From: Clostridia bacterium
Lineage (GTDB): Bacteria; Bacillota; Clostridia; UMGS1883
Assembly (NCBI GenBank): GCA_017451505.1
Contig: JAFTOF010000004.1
Location: 1-52,051 of the forward strand
DNA length: 52,051 nucleotides
Direction: 5' to 3'
Shown here: positions 34,984 to 43,633 of the stretch, piece after piece
Position numbering within the stretch: position 1 is the stretch's first letter
Layout: the number at the start of each line of letters is the position of its first letter
Notes under the pieces: generated by a model
What the model saw: the letters and a program-made list of their open reading frames with translations, nothing else
What the model was told of the DNA's origin: nothing
Database searches by the model: none
Translations under genes and position numbers: made by a program

Positions 34984-36471
34984 TTACCTCGTAATTTCTC
35001 TTATAGCTGTAGGAATAAGTTCAATTAAATCTCCGCTTACTGTTCCATATGCACCGATTTTCTTTTCCGCAATAACGCCCGCTTTGGAATGAATATAGCA
35101 CCCAAGTGCTGCACTGTCGGTAAGGGAAAGTCCCTGTGCTGCAAAGGAGGCTATTATTCCCGAAAGAACATCTCCGCTGCCCGCCTTAGCAAGTGCACTC
35201 GTGGAATTGAGGCTGACATATTTATTGCTTCCACCGTAGGTTACAACCGTTCTTGCCCCTTTTAAAAGGAGATTTATTCCCATATCACAGGCAAATTTAT
35301 CGGCAATTTGTATACGGCGTTTTTCTATGTCCCCCACCTCCAATTGACTTATTCGTGAAAACTCTTTTACATGAGGTGTTAAAAGAACATTCCTGTTTTT
35401 TATAATATCAAGCTTTCCTGCAAGTGCATTTACTGCGTCCGCATCAATTATAACACCGCAGGATGCCGCACTGAGTATATTTTTAATAAGAATATGGTGA
35501 TTTCCTTTTCCAAGCCCGCACCCAACAAGCACGCTATCGGCAGTTTGAATAGCATCGTAAGCCTCACGGGAAAGTTCGGGGAGCATTATGCCCTCCTGCT
35601 CAGGGGCAGGAATAACGATTGCTTCCTTTACCAATATATTCAAAACAGAGCATATCTGTGAGGGAGCAATTATTTTCACCAATCCGCATCCGCTTCTTAG
35701 TGCCGCCTGTGCCGCCATTACCGCCGCACCTGACATGGTTTTACTCCCTGCAACAATTACCGCCGTGCCGAAAGTTCCCTTGTGTGAATATCGGCTTCTT
35801 TTGGGGATAATAGTCGATGCCAGCTTGTCCGTAAGAGGTACGCAGGTGCTTTGCGTGATAGCGTTATAATCCACGGGGATTCCCACTTCGGCTATAACTA
35901 TTTCTCCGCACAAATCAACGCTTTCATTTGAAAGCATACCTCTTTTGGGTGCAGTAAAAGTAATGGTTTTGTCTGCCTTTACCGAAACTGCACACTTTTT
36001 TCCCGTATCACTGTCAAATCCGCTGGGGACATCACAGGAAACCACGTAAGTGCCTGATGAGTTAATCATTTCAATGGCACGGATTATATCCGTATTTTCT
36101 ATTTCTCCCTTGATACCAATACCGAAAATTGCGTCTACACTGCACTCAAATTCCTCTGTAGGAAATAAAGCACCCTGAACAATGGGAATGTCCTCATCCA
36201 TTGCTTTTTTGCAGAGTGCACGGCAATCCTCGTTCTGGGGAGGTTCTACCTGAACAATCTCAACCCTCTTTCCATCTCTCCTAAGTAAAATTGCAAGCTG
36301 ATAGCCGTCGCTTCCGTTATTTCCCTTACCGCAATATATTCTGAAGGAATTAAACCCCTTTATTTCATTGTAACAGGCAAATGCCGCATTTTCAATAAGC
36401 TGCACCGCACTGACATTTTCCATAGCCCGTGCTTCTGCCTCTCTAATCATATCGGTAGTTAAAAACAGCAT
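34984..36471 (-). CDS. nnr: Bifunctional NAD(P)H-hydrate epimerase / ADP-dependent dehydratase
   Basis: This 495-residue fusion protein repairs damaged NAD(P)H hydrates. The N-terminal YjeF epimerase half has CGKGNNGSDGYQLAILLRR near residue 50 and SCDVPSGFDSDTGK near 145. The C-terminal carbohydrate-kinase-like dehydratase half has GSKTMSGAAVMAAQAALRSG near 245, and GSGDVLSGIIASFAAQG near 445 with the catalytic Asp. Length and domain order match bacterial Nnr. It heads the operon with the antitoxin and toxin. Confidence 0.92.
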   Translation of the reverse strand: MLFLTTDMIREAEARAMENVSAVQLIENAAFACYNEIKGFNSFRIYCGKGNNGSDGYQLAILLRRDGKRVEIVQVEPPQNEDCRALCKKAMDEDIPIVQGALFPTEEFECSVDAIFGIGIKGEIENTDIIRAIEMINSSGTYVVSCDVPSGFDSDTGKKCAVSVKADKTITFTAPKRGMLSNESVDLCGEIVIAEVGIPVDYNAITQSTCVPLTDKLASTIIPKRSRYSHKGTFGTAVIVAGSKTMSGAAVMAAQAALRSGCGLVKIIAPSQICSVLNILVKEAIVIPAPEQEGIMLPELSREAYDAIQTADSVLVGCGLGKGNHHILIKNILSAASCGVIIDADAVNALAGKLDIIKNRNVLLTPHVKEFSRISQLEVGDIEKRRIQIADKFACDMGINLLLKGARTVVTYGGSNKYVSLNSTSALAKAGSGDVLSGIIASFAAQGLSLTDSAALGCYIHSKAGVIAEKKIGAYGTVSGDLIELIPTAIREITR

Positions 36472-36512
36472 ATCTTACTCCGTTCCGCCATACAGGCATT
36501 TTTTAAGAAAGA

Positions 36513-36535
36513 GGGGTGTAAAAGCTTTACACCCC
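36513..36535. terminator. Hairpin between nnr and the membrane protein
   Basis: GGGGTGTAAA pairs with TTTACACCCC around AGC. On the minus strand a mixed T-rich tail follows. It lies downstream of the PBP-membrane-protein pair. Confidence 0.7.
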
Positions 36536-36544
36536 CAATACATT

Positions 36545-37081
36545 TTATTCAAAATCGCTGTCTTCCGTCGCTTCACTTATGTGAATTTTGTCGGGAGCAT
36601 ATTTCTTCATATATTCCAGACAGGATGCAGACGGTTCAAACTTCACGATTGTCTTTTGCCCCTTATGTTCAAGAATGGTGAAGTATACGACTGCACCTTT
36701 TTTCCATGTAGAAGCATCTATAACCTTGTCAAACTGTTCCTTAAGACGGCTATTGTATTTTGTATCATTCATTGCCGCCATTACCTCAATTTGCTTTACG
36801 GAAAAAGATATCAGATTTTTTCTTTTGGAAGCATTGAAAATCACGTCAATATCTACCGAGTCTTCGACAATTATATACTCAAACTCTTTTTTCAGTCTGG
36901 ATGCGAGAATATACGCCAGATAAAATGCACCCACTGCCAACAAGCTTTCAATACCGCCAAGCATACGCAAATAATACAGGCAACAAAGAGCCAACATAAA
37001 CGCTGCGAAATAAAGCATAACAGTAGCCAATATTTCTGCGGCACCTAACTTTCTTTTTACTAAATATTCTTTATAATTCAT
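36545..37081 (-). CDS. Two-helix membrane protein of unknown function
   Basis: This 178-residue protein has two membrane segments at about residues 18-37 and 43-60 (ILATVMLYFAAFMLALCCLYYL and LLAVGAFYLAYILA). A cytoplasmic domain of about 115 residues rich in beta strands follows (KEFEYIIVEDSVDIDVIFNASKR). The layout resembles small clostridial membrane proteins with a PH-like cytoplasmic part, but no function is known to me. It lies 24 bases behind PBP1A, so a link to the cell envelope is possible. Confidence 0.72.
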   Translation of the reverse strand: MNYKEYLVKRKLGAAEILATVMLYFAAFMLALCCLYYLRMLGGIESLLAVGAFYLAYILASRLKKEFEYIIVEDSVDIDVIFNASKRKNLISFSVKQIEVMAAMNDTKYNSRLKEQFDKVIDASTWKKGAVVYFTILEHKGQKTIVKFEPSASCLEYMKKYAPDKIHISEATEDSDFE

Positions 37082-37105
37082 GGCTTTCTCCTTAGATTTA
37101 TATCA

Positions 37106-39391
37106 TTAAACTCCCTCTACCGCATCACCTGACACAGGTGTATTATCCGAGGGGGCTGGCGGTTGAGGTATTTGAGGCTCCTGAGGCACGTCAGGCGTGC
37201 TTTCAGAGGGATTTTCTGCTTCCTCACCCACGTCTACAATACCTTCTATTTCTTCATCCTTTTCAGTCAGCACACCGCCTTTTTCAAGATCATTTTCATT
37301 GAATGAATAAGGGTGCTCGTCGCAACGCTTTGTGGGAATTCTGCTTTTTTCGTAAAGCTTTCCGCCAAGATTCTTACATGAAGGAGTTGCTCTCATTCCG
37401 CTGTCCTTACAAATCAAGATGTTGTACTTCCCCTTTACCTCGTCCTCTAAGAAAGGCTTATCGGGAAGTCCTTTATGAACTTCTGTCATAACCTTTCGCC
37501 ATGCGACTGCCGCAGGGTTGGGAGAGAATCCACGAAGCGGAGCAGGCTGGTCATATCCAAACCAAACTGCACCCACATAATAGGGCGTAAATCCTACAAA
37601 CCATCTGTCGTTATTACTTGAGGTTGTACCTGTTTTACCTGCCGCACGAACATTGGGTATTCTTGCAGATGTACCTGTTCCGCCCGTTACAACGCCTTGC
37701 ATCATGCTAATCATCTGCTCTGCGGTTGTCTCGCTCATGGCAGTATATTCCGTAGCTTTATGTTCCAAAAGCACATTACCTTCGGAATCAAGCACCTTTG
37801 TATATGTTGTGGGAGAAATGTACTTGCCGCCGTTGGGGAAAGCACTGTATGCGGCACACATATCAAGAACCGTTACACCGTCGGTAAGGCCGCCCAATGC
37901 TATCGGAGCAAGCCCCACGTCGGAAAATGTCTTTCCGTTTGACTTTCTGTTTTTTACCACAGAATCTATGTGGAAATTATTCTTTACAAAGTTAAATGCC
38001 GCCTCTGCAGTCGTATAGTTACATATTTTTACCGCAGGTACATTTCTTGATCCGCGGAGTGCAGCCGCAACGGTTATCCTTCCGGCAAATCTTCTGTCGT
38101 CGTTTCTCGGAGACCAATCCCCGAAAGAAACGGGGGCATCGTTAACTATTGATGTAGGCGTTACCAAGCCGTATTCAACGGCAGGAGTATACACTGAAAG
38201 TGGCTTGATGGTTGAGCCGGGCTGACGAAGTGTATGTGTGGCACGGTTAAGTGTACGATTGCCGTCCTTTGCACCTCTGCCTCCTGTAAGAGCTTTAACC
38301 TGTCCGCTGTAAGGGTCCATAATCACCATAGATGACTGAGGCTGCAGCGTTCCCGAAGCCTTTTGGAATGACGAGGGGTCATTATACACTTTGTCCATTG
38401 CTTCCTGAATCTTGGGATCCATTGAAAGATATATCTTTAGCCCACCGTTATACAAAATCTTACTTGCGTAATCCTTTGTATAGTCATACTCCTTCATCAA
38501 ATCTTCAATAACCTGGTCTATTGCCGCGTCAACAAAATAGCTTTGATAACGCTCGGACTGCCCTCCGTCTTTTTTGACAAATTTTAGTTCCTCATTCTTT
38601 GCCTGTTCATACTCTTTCTGAGTAATAAAGCCAAGCTCTCTCATTTTTTTGAGAATAACCGACTGTCTTTGCTTATTATTTTCGGGGTTTACAAGAGGGT
38701 CATACTTTGTGGGGAACTGAGTAATACCTGCAATGGAAGCACATTCCGCTAATGAAAGCTCTGATACATCCTTGCCAAAATAGGTCATTGCTGCACTTGC
38801 AACTCCGTTACACTTCTGACTAAGATAAATGGTATTAAGATAATACTCCAAAATCTCATCCTTGGAAAGCTCCTTTTCCAGATTGTACGCACGGTAAGCC
38901 TCCTGAATTTTTCTCTTAATGGAATAATCATCATCACGAGTGATGTTCTTGATAAGCTGCTGTGTAATGGTGCTTCCGCCATAGCTGGAATTGCCGTCCT
39001 TGGTAATATACTGAACTGCCGCACCTATAAAACGCTTATAGTCGATACCGCTGTGACTATAGAAACGTTCATCCTCAATAGCCACAAAAGCATTTTTCAA
39101 ATGCTCGGGAATTTTTGAGCCTGAAACCCAGACACGGTTTTCCGTATCGTAAAGCTGCTCATATTCTATCATATCCCCCGTTTGTGAATCCTGAACATAT
39201 ACAAACGAAGTAAGATTAAGACGCATATTATCAACATTTACAAGCTCTGCATCCTCTACATATCCGTAAAGTGTTCCAAAAAGCAGTCCGATTACACCCA
39301 TTATCAGCATAAAAGTTAAAATGCCTATGCCGATAAGGATTCTGATTGACGCTCTTTTAAACTTACTTTTTGAAGCTTTTTTTCGTTGCAT
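37106..39391 (-). CDS. Class A penicillin-binding protein 1A-type
   Basis: This 761-residue, bifunctional peptidoglycan synthase has a cytoplasmic basic start and one membrane helix at about residues 18-42. The glycosyltransferase domain has AIEDERFYSHSGIDYKRF near 105 and GGSTITQQLIKN near 138. The transpeptidase has the active Ser in PGSTIKPLS near 403, the SRN motif, and KTGTTSSNNDRWF near 588. A Pro- and Glu-rich tail ends the protein. It polymerises and crosslinks the wall outside the membrane. All motifs are intact. Confidence 0.93.
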   Translation of the reverse strand: MQRKKASKSKFKRASIRILIGIGILTFMLIMGVIGLLFGTLYGYVEDAELVNVDNMRLNLTSFVYVQDSQTGDMIEYEQLYDTENRVWVSGSKIPEHLKNAFVAIEDERFYSHSGIDYKRFIGAAVQYITKDGNSSYGGSTITQQLIKNITRDDDYSIKRKIQEAYRAYNLEKELSKDEILEYYLNTIYLSQKCNGVASAAMTYFGKDVSELSLAECASIAGITQFPTKYDPLVNPENNKQRQSVILKKMRELGFITQKEYEQAKNEELKFVKKDGGQSERYQSYFVDAAIDQVIEDLMKEYDYTKDYASKILYNGGLKIYLSMDPKIQEAMDKVYNDPSSFQKASGTLQPQSSMVIMDPYSGQVKALTGGRGAKDGNRTLNRATHTLRQPGSTIKPLSVYTPAVEYGLVTPTSIVNDAPVSFGDWSPRNDDRRFAGRITVAAALRGSRNVPAVKICNYTTAEAAFNFVKNNFHIDSVVKNRKSNGKTFSDVGLAPIALGGLTDGVTVLDMCAAYSAFPNGGKYISPTTYTKVLDSEGNVLLEHKATEYTAMSETTAEQMISMMQGVVTGGTGTSARIPNVRAAGKTGTTSSNNDRWFVGFTPYYVGAVWFGYDQPAPLRGFSPNPAAVAWRKVMTEVHKGLPDKPFLEDEVKGKYNILICKDSGMRATPSCKNLGGKLYEKSRIPTKRCDEHPYSFNENDLEKGGVLTEKDEEIEGIVDVGEEAENPSESTPDVPQEPQIPQPPAPSDNTPVSGDAVEGV

Positions 39392-39541
39392 CAGCGTACA
39401 CCTCCCATGAGTTAATACCTATACAGCATTTAGTATAACACCAAAGCATTAAAAAAGTGTTACAAAGCACACATTATTTGTATATTATGGGTTTCAGACG
39501 GAAAAAATAGGGGTAAACCACGCATACAAGGAGGTTTTTAT

Positions 39542-39949
39542 ATGAATTTTAACCGAAAAGCCGTTTTTGCGGCTATTCTTATAACCACTACATTTTTTTC
39601 ATCAATGATAGGATACATTCAAGGTGTACGCGGTGAAAAATCCAGATCACGCTATCTTTATGAACGTGTTTCTGTTACGCCACAAAGAGAGGATATAAGC
39701 AGTGTTTCAAACAAAAAGAATGAACTCCCTGTAAAAAAAGCTGAGGAATCCATACCGAAATATATTTTAAAAGAACAGGACGGTATTCTGGCACTTTACT
39801 TGGGGACGGGCCGCGAGGAAAAGCTGTGGCAGACCTACGACATCAGCGTTAATTTGTTACCCGAATCAGACAGGGCACAGCTTGCAGAGGGAATTGAGTT
39901 TTCAAGTATCAGCGAAGCTCTGCAGATGATTGAAGATTTTTCAGGTTAA
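39542..39949 (+). CDS. Membrane-anchored BofC-like C-terminal-domain protein
   Basis: This 135-residue protein has a single N-terminal membrane segment (VFAAILITTTFFSSMIGYI). A linker and a C-terminal domain follow: KYILKEQDGILALYLG, then YDISVNLLPESDRAQLAEGIEF and EALQMIEDFSG. This pattern recalls the C-terminal domain of BofC, a forespore regulator of SpoIVB in bacilli, and of related clostridial proteins. A sporulation role is plausible but not shown. AAGGAGG precedes the ATG. It is transcribed away from PBP1A as a single gene. Confidence 0.65.
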   Translation: MNFNRKAVFAAILITTTFFSSMIGYIQGVRGEKSRSRYLYERVSVTPQREDISSVSNKKNELPVKKAEESIPKYILKEQDGILALYLGTGREEKLWQTYDISVNLLPESDRAQLAEGIEFSSISEALQMIEDFSG

Positions 39950-39953
39950 CTAA

Positions 39954-39985
39954 AAAAAGGAATTCGCCGAAAACGAATTCCTTTT
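39954..39985. terminator. Terminator after the BofC-like gene
   Basis: AAAAAGGAATTCG pairs with CGAATTCCTTTTT around CCGAAAA, with T-runs at both outer ends. It serves the converging zinc-ribbon gene too. Confidence 0.9.
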
Positions 39986-39991
39986 TGCATT

Positions 39992-40858
39992 TTATTGAAT
40001 TGGCTTCATTAAATCCGACCTAACCCAGCCGATTTTGCCGTCGGGTGTCATTACCTTACACCAGATAAATTCCTCGTCATCAAGATGCTCTTCGCCCTGA
40101 CATACAAACTGTGACTGAAAATCGTCATATGGGATAAGCATTACCCTCTCCTCGCTGATTTCGGGAGTAGGTCTTATATTAACACCGTCGGGGTCAGCCT
40201 TTATAAGAACTGTCCCCTCGGGGTAAAGCAGAGGCTTTTTATATTCTATTTCCACATTTTCGGTTTCTGTCTTTTTATTGTTTTTGGTATAAAGTACAAT
40301 ATCAAAGGAGTTTGTTCCTTCTTCAAGATTTACCCTCTTTGACCATACCTTCTCCCCGTCATCTTCTGATACGGTGGTAATCTTCTGTCCGTTAATGCTG
40401 AGAGTTGCCTTTTCCTTCTCAGTTGATATAACACCGCTTAAGGTGCAGGTCTTTTCTTCCGTTTCTTCCTCATATTCATCTACCGCAAGGAAAATTTCGT
40501 ATTCTTTTTCTACCACACCGCCATTGTTACTGTCATCATTATCCTTTTTATTAATGGTCATTACCAAAACAACTATTGCGGCAATCAAAAGTACTGTAAC
40601 AATGCCAAGTACCACATAAAGAACGGGTGATGTGCCCTTTTTCTTTTTCGGTTCTGCTTTCGGTGCCACAGACTGGGCGGGAGCAACATAGACAGGCTGC
40701 TTTACCTCTTGCACGGGTGGCTGAGGCTCTGCGGGGGTAAACTTCACAGTATTTTCTGCTTCTGTTTTCTTTTCGCTTACATATGTAACTGCCGTGCCGC
40801 AGTTCTTACAAAACTTCGCACCGTCATTAAGCTGTGTTCCGCAAGATTTACAAAACAT
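39992..40858 (-). CDS. Zinc-ribbon membrane protein with extracellular SH3-like domain
   Basis: This 288-residue protein has an N-terminal zinc ribbon (CKSCGTQLNDGAKFCKNCG, residues 3-21) and a Pro-rich linker. One membrane helix at about 80-104 (PVLYVVLGIVTVLLIAAIVVLVMTI) and a beta-rich middle part follow. The C-terminal bacterial SH3-type domain has VLIKADPDGVNIRPTPE and KIGWVRSDLMKPI. The SH3 part probably binds wall peptide outside the cell, while the zinc ribbon stays inside, so it may sense or link to the wall. The next gene encodes a wall peptidase. Confidence 0.8.
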   Translation of the reverse strand: MFCKSCGTQLNDGAKFCKNCGTAVTYVSEKKTEAENTVKFTPAEPQPPVQEVKQPVYVAPAQSVAPKAEPKKKKGTSPVLYVVLGIVTVLLIAAIVVLVMTINKKDNDDSNNGGVVEKEYEIFLAVDEYEEETEEKTCTLSGVISTEKEKATLSINGQKITTVSEDDGEKVWSKRVNLEEGTNSFDIVLYTKNNKKTETENVEIEYKKPLLYPEGTVLIKADPDGVNIRPTPEISEERVMLIPYDDFQSQFVCQGEEHLDDEEFIWCKVMTPDGKIGWVRSDLMKPIQ

Positions 40859-40874
40859 ATTATTTATCCTCCCT

Positions 40875-41855
40875 TTATTCTAAATACTTCGCATGATATT
40901 CTTCGAAGCTGTTTATTCCCTTTTCTTTCATATCGGTGCTGACTTCTACACCGACATATCTAAGATGCCATGGCTCGGCTTCATAACCTGTTATATCTTC
41001 TGTTTCTTTAAGGTATCGGATTATAAATCCGTACTTGTAGCAATTATTTTTAACCCATTCATATTCGGGAGTAGCCTCAAATTCACGTAGTCCGTCACGT
41101 GAGCCGAAAATGTCCATTGCCATGCCCGTATGATGCTCACTGTAGCCCGGTCTTGCACTGTAGCGGTCTACATTTTCCTTTGTATCGGTTGCAAGGTATC
41201 GGTTGTACAAATTCTTTTGATATTCAACTGTTCTGTAGCCTGAAACTACACGGATTCTGTAGCCTTCACGCCTTGCATCATCACGCATTTTTTTATAAGC
41301 CTCTCCCGTGTCTTTCCTGAGATACTGACCATCAAACTGCTGAAGATCGGGAGGCTTGTACCCTTCGGGAACCTTATAGTATTTGTTCACTATTATAGTG
41401 GGGTCATCGTATCCGGAAACCTCTACATCATATTCATATTTATCCTTGTCCTGATGTGCGTTGACTCTCCACACAACGTCTTCCTTTGTCATTTGTGGGT
41501 TAATCTCTGCATACGCATTATAGCGTTCCTCGTTCTCCTCTTTGTAATAAGGTATGTCCCTATAGGGGCTTAGTTCATTAATTTCAAGTACGTCATCGGG
41601 GATAATGGTGTTTCCGAAATTCTCACCGCCACCCTCGCTGCTGACACCTTTATCCTTAGTACTTATAAACGCTATTACCCATATGCACGCAAAAAGAAGA
41701 ATCAGACAAATGGTAATCATATTTACAAGCTGTTTTTTCCTTTTCCGTCTTTTTCGTTTTTCCGCAATTAACGCTTTTTGCTCCCTGAGTATTGCATCAT
41801 ATTGGGTATTTTGCTCTTTCTCCACAGTCAACGTGCCTTTAACATCGTTCACCAT
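40875..41855 (-). CDS. VanY-type D-alanyl-D-alanine carboxypeptidase
   Basis: This 326-residue protein has a membrane anchor at about residues 42-60. A peptidase M15B domain follows in which RVVSGYRTVEYQ, GYSEHHTGMAMDIFG (metal His and Asp) and EPWHLRYVG (last metal His) are all present. It should trim the last D-Ala from peptidoglycan stem peptides. No vancomycin-resistance genes lie near, so a housekeeping wall role is more likely. The start at 41855 follows GAGGTGG; the neighbouring GTG at 41861 is less likely. Confidence 0.88.
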   Translation of the reverse strand: MVNDVKGTLTVEKEQNTQYDAILREQKALIAEKRKRRKRKKQLVNMITICLILLFACIWVIAFISTKDKGVSSEGGGENFGNTIIPDDVLEINELSPYRDIPYYKEENEERYNAYAEINPQMTKEDVVWRVNAHQDKDKYEYDVEVSGYDDPTIIVNKYYKVPEGYKPPDLQQFDGQYLRKDTGEAYKKMRDDARREGYRIRVVSGYRTVEYQKNLYNRYLATDTKENVDRYSARPGYSEHHTGMAMDIFGSRDGLREFEATPEYEWVKNNCYKYGFIIRYLKETEDITGYEAEPWHLRYVGVEVSTDMKEKGINSFEEYHAKYLE

Positions 41856-41999
41856 AACCACCTCATTTGTGTTTTATCACGGCTTAATTTAACAGAATTA
41901 TAACATAAAATATCACATTTTGCAACCGAAAACGACAAATTCCTTGACTACTACATCTACACTAATCTTAACAATGTAAATAAAAGCATTTTTTGCATA

Positions 42000-42031
42000 C
42001 AAAAAGAGTGAGCAAAATTGCTCACTCTTTT
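42000..42031. terminator. Original tuf terminator, now detached
   Basis: AAAAAGAGTGAGC pairs with GCTCACTCTTTT around AAATT. It stands 15 bases from the left copy of the tuf 3' repeat. Before the element integrated it would have been directly after tuf on the minus strand. It is now 8.8 kb away from the gene. Confidence 0.85.
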
Positions 42032-42045
42032 ATTAACGTTTGTGC

Positions 42046-42092
42046 AATAGATTATTCTTCGATTGCAGATACAACGCCGCTGCCTACTGTTC
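42046..42092. repeat. Left attachment repeat (duplicate of tuf 3' end)
   Basis: These 47 bases are identical to 50869-50915. They contain the last codons and the stop of tuf plus 6 bases. The flanks differ at once on both sides, as expected of an attachment-site core left by site-specific integration. Confidence 0.93.
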
Positions 42093-42188
42093 ATTTTTGA
42101 AGGTATTCAGCATTAATCAGAAATGCTCAAAACTGCTATATGATACGTGTTTCCACTATACAGAGATAAACAGGTATAAGCAGTGTTA

Positions 42189-42228
42189 TGGTAGTATTTT
42201 TGGTAGTATGGTAGTCAAAATTGGTAGT
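42189..42228 (+). promoter_or_regulatory. Left cluster of integrase arm-type repeats
   Basis: TGGTAGT occurs in the same orientation starting at 42189, 42201, 42209 and 42222. The same word occurs twice at the other end of the element. Tyrosine integrases of this type bind short direct repeats with their N-terminal domain, so these are likely arm sites. Confidence 0.65.
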
Positions 42229-42264
42229 AAAATAAAAAGTGTGTATGAGATATTTTAATATTAT

Positions 42265-42300
42265 AAACTCTGAACAATTCATTGTTTGGAGTTTTCTTTT
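42265..42300 (+). terminator. Terminator facing inward at the left end
   Basis: AAACTC TGAACAAT pairs with ATTGTTTG GAGTTT, followed by TCTTTTTG on the plus strand. No plus-strand gene precedes it in the linear map. In the excised circle it would lie just downstream of the integrase gene. Confidence 0.65.
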
Positions 42301-42401
42301 TGCCCTCAAAAGTGGTTTTCATATTACTATAATAATTTATTTTCCATACAAACAAAGAGCGATGTAATTATATATGGTGCTGTTCCATAAGAACAAGCAA
42401 A

Positions 42402-42436
42402 TTCGGGGCAACTAGCATAAGTCGGGGGGAGTTGAA
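42402..42436. other. GC-rich island in AT-rich DNA, possible origin site
   Basis: Within an AT-rich stretch, TTCGGGGCAACTAGC is followed by a run of six G. CAACT and AGTTG form short inverted arms around it. Such islands can be nick sites for transfer or replication, but I cannot match this one to a known family. Confidence 0.25.
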
Positions 42437-42510
42437 AAAATGATACCATATTTTGAAAGAAAAAGCAAGTGGATATTATATGAAAAAGCAGCGTTGTCGG
42501 GAATGAAAAT

Positions 42511-42807
42511 TTACTTGCTGTTATCTTTTTCAAACTGCTTAATAACAGATGTTACAACTGAAATTTGCTCTGTTGTAAGGTTTGAAACATCTACGGTTTT
42601 ATTCTTGTTAATCCCTAAAAGAAATTCCATAGAAACATTGAATTGATAGCTTAGTTTTGATAATACATGAAGACTTGGAAGTCGATTCTGTGATTCGAAA
42701 GCAGAGATAAGACTTTTATTGACACCAATTCTATTTGCAAGCTGAGTTTGGCTTATCCCCTTTTCTTCTCTAAGTTTCTTTAAATTTTCTGAAAACTCTG
42801 CTTTCAT
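42511..42807 (-). CDS. XRE-family transcriptional regulator
   Basis: This 98-residue protein has an HTH domain at about residues 4-60 (FSENLKKLREEKGISQTQLANRIGVNKSLISAFESQ) and a short helical tail. The ATG at 42807 follows AAGGAG; the TTG at 42816 is inside that spacing. Upstream repeats of TTGTATA (around 42846-42860) may be its operators. It is divergent from two cargo genes at 42933-43633, so it probably controls that small module. Confidence 0.85.
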   Translation of the reverse strand: MKAEFSENLKKLREEKGISQTQLANRIGVNKSLISAFESQNRLPSLHVLSKLSYQFNVSMEFLLGINKNKTVDVSNLTTEQISVVTSVIKQFEKDNSK

Positions 42808-42871
42808 ACAAATCAACTCCTTATATATTTTATATTGTATAACAATTTTGTATACATATGGAAAATCTTTG

Positions 42872-42900
42872 TTGACTTATAGAAAACTAAGTGATATAAT
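42872..42900 (+). promoter_or_regulatory. Promoter of the small cargo module
   Basis: TTGACT (42872-42877) and TATAAT (42895-42900) with a 17 bp spacer, next to TTGTATA-type repeats that could bind the divergent XRE regulator. Confidence 0.85.
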
Positions 42901-42932
42901 GTAGAAAAATATAAAAAAGGAGATTTATCACT

Positions 42933-43208
42933 ATGGATTTTAAAGAATTCTGTACTATCGCAAAAAAATGGAAGGAACAAGGAATAAAACTTAAAATCAA
43001 AGACCTAAATACTAATGAAACGGATAACGTAATTTCATATGAGGTTAGGGAACCAAATTACCAAAATGGCACAATAATATCTTTTGAAGTAAAGCCTTCG
43101 TATGCTCATATGATTTGCGAAAAAGATAAATGCGACTTTAAAGAAATAGGTGAAAATTTGTATGAAGTGAAAGTTGCTGATAATCATTATCAAATTATTA
43201 TAGAATAA
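42933..43208 (+). CDS. Small cargo protein of unknown function
   Basis: This 91-residue soluble protein has alternating beta-like and charged segments (GIKLKIKDLNTNETDNVISYEV, FEVKPSYAHMICEKDKCDFKEIG). No domain was recognised. AAAAGGAG precedes the ATG. It lies 20 bases before a lipoprotein gene, so the two form a small operon controlled by the promoter at 42872-42900. It could be an immunity or exclusion protein, but there is no motif to prove it. Confidence 0.6.
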   Translation: MDFKEFCTIAKKWKEQGIKLKIKDLNTNETDNVISYEVREPNYQNGTIISFEVKPSYAHMICEKDKCDFKEIGENLYEVKVADNHYQIIIE

Positions 43209-43228
43209 AGTAAAGGGGAGTTTAATTT

Positions 43229-43633
43229 ATGTTTTCTACAAAAAAATTCTTATGCTTAATTTTAACTATTTTTTTACTAATGTCTTTTATATGTGCCTGC
43301 AATTCTTCAGATAATTACGTTCCCAAATCATCTAATGATGATTATGAATCTAATGATTACACAGCGGAAGAAGAGGACGAGGATGAACCAAAAATTTCAA
43401 AATATGAAGCCATAGAAAAGGCTAAAAGAACTGAAAAAAGTGTTATCTTAGGGAGATATGGTTTCAATTCCGACGCTGGAATAACATGGGGAGAATGCAC
43501 AGCCGAACCGCACTATGATGGTTGGAGCGTAACCTTACGTGGAAATATAATAGGTACAACTGATCTTTCTCACTCAAATTATCGCCAACAGAGTTTCACA
43601 GAAGTATTTAATGTTTATGATGGAATTTATTGA
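43229..43633 (+). CDS. Predicted lipoprotein of unknown function
   Basis: This 134-residue protein has a type II signal peptide (FLCLILTIFLLMSFICAC) with a lipobox Cys near residue 24. An acidic low-complexity linker follows (NDDYESNDYTAEEEDEDE), then a domain of about 75 residues with EAIEKAKRTEKSV and WSVTLRGNIIG. It is exported and anchored to the outer membrane leaflet of the single membrane. Element-coded lipoproteins sometimes block entry of other elements; that is a guess here. AAAGGGGAG precedes the ATG. Confidence 0.7.
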   Translation: MFSTKKFLCLILTIFLLMSFICACNSSDNYVPKSSNDDYESNDYTAEEEDEDEPKISKYEAIEKAKRTEKSVILGRYGFNSDAGITWGECTAEPHYDGWSVTLRGNIIGTTDLSHSNYRQQSFTEVFNVYDGIY

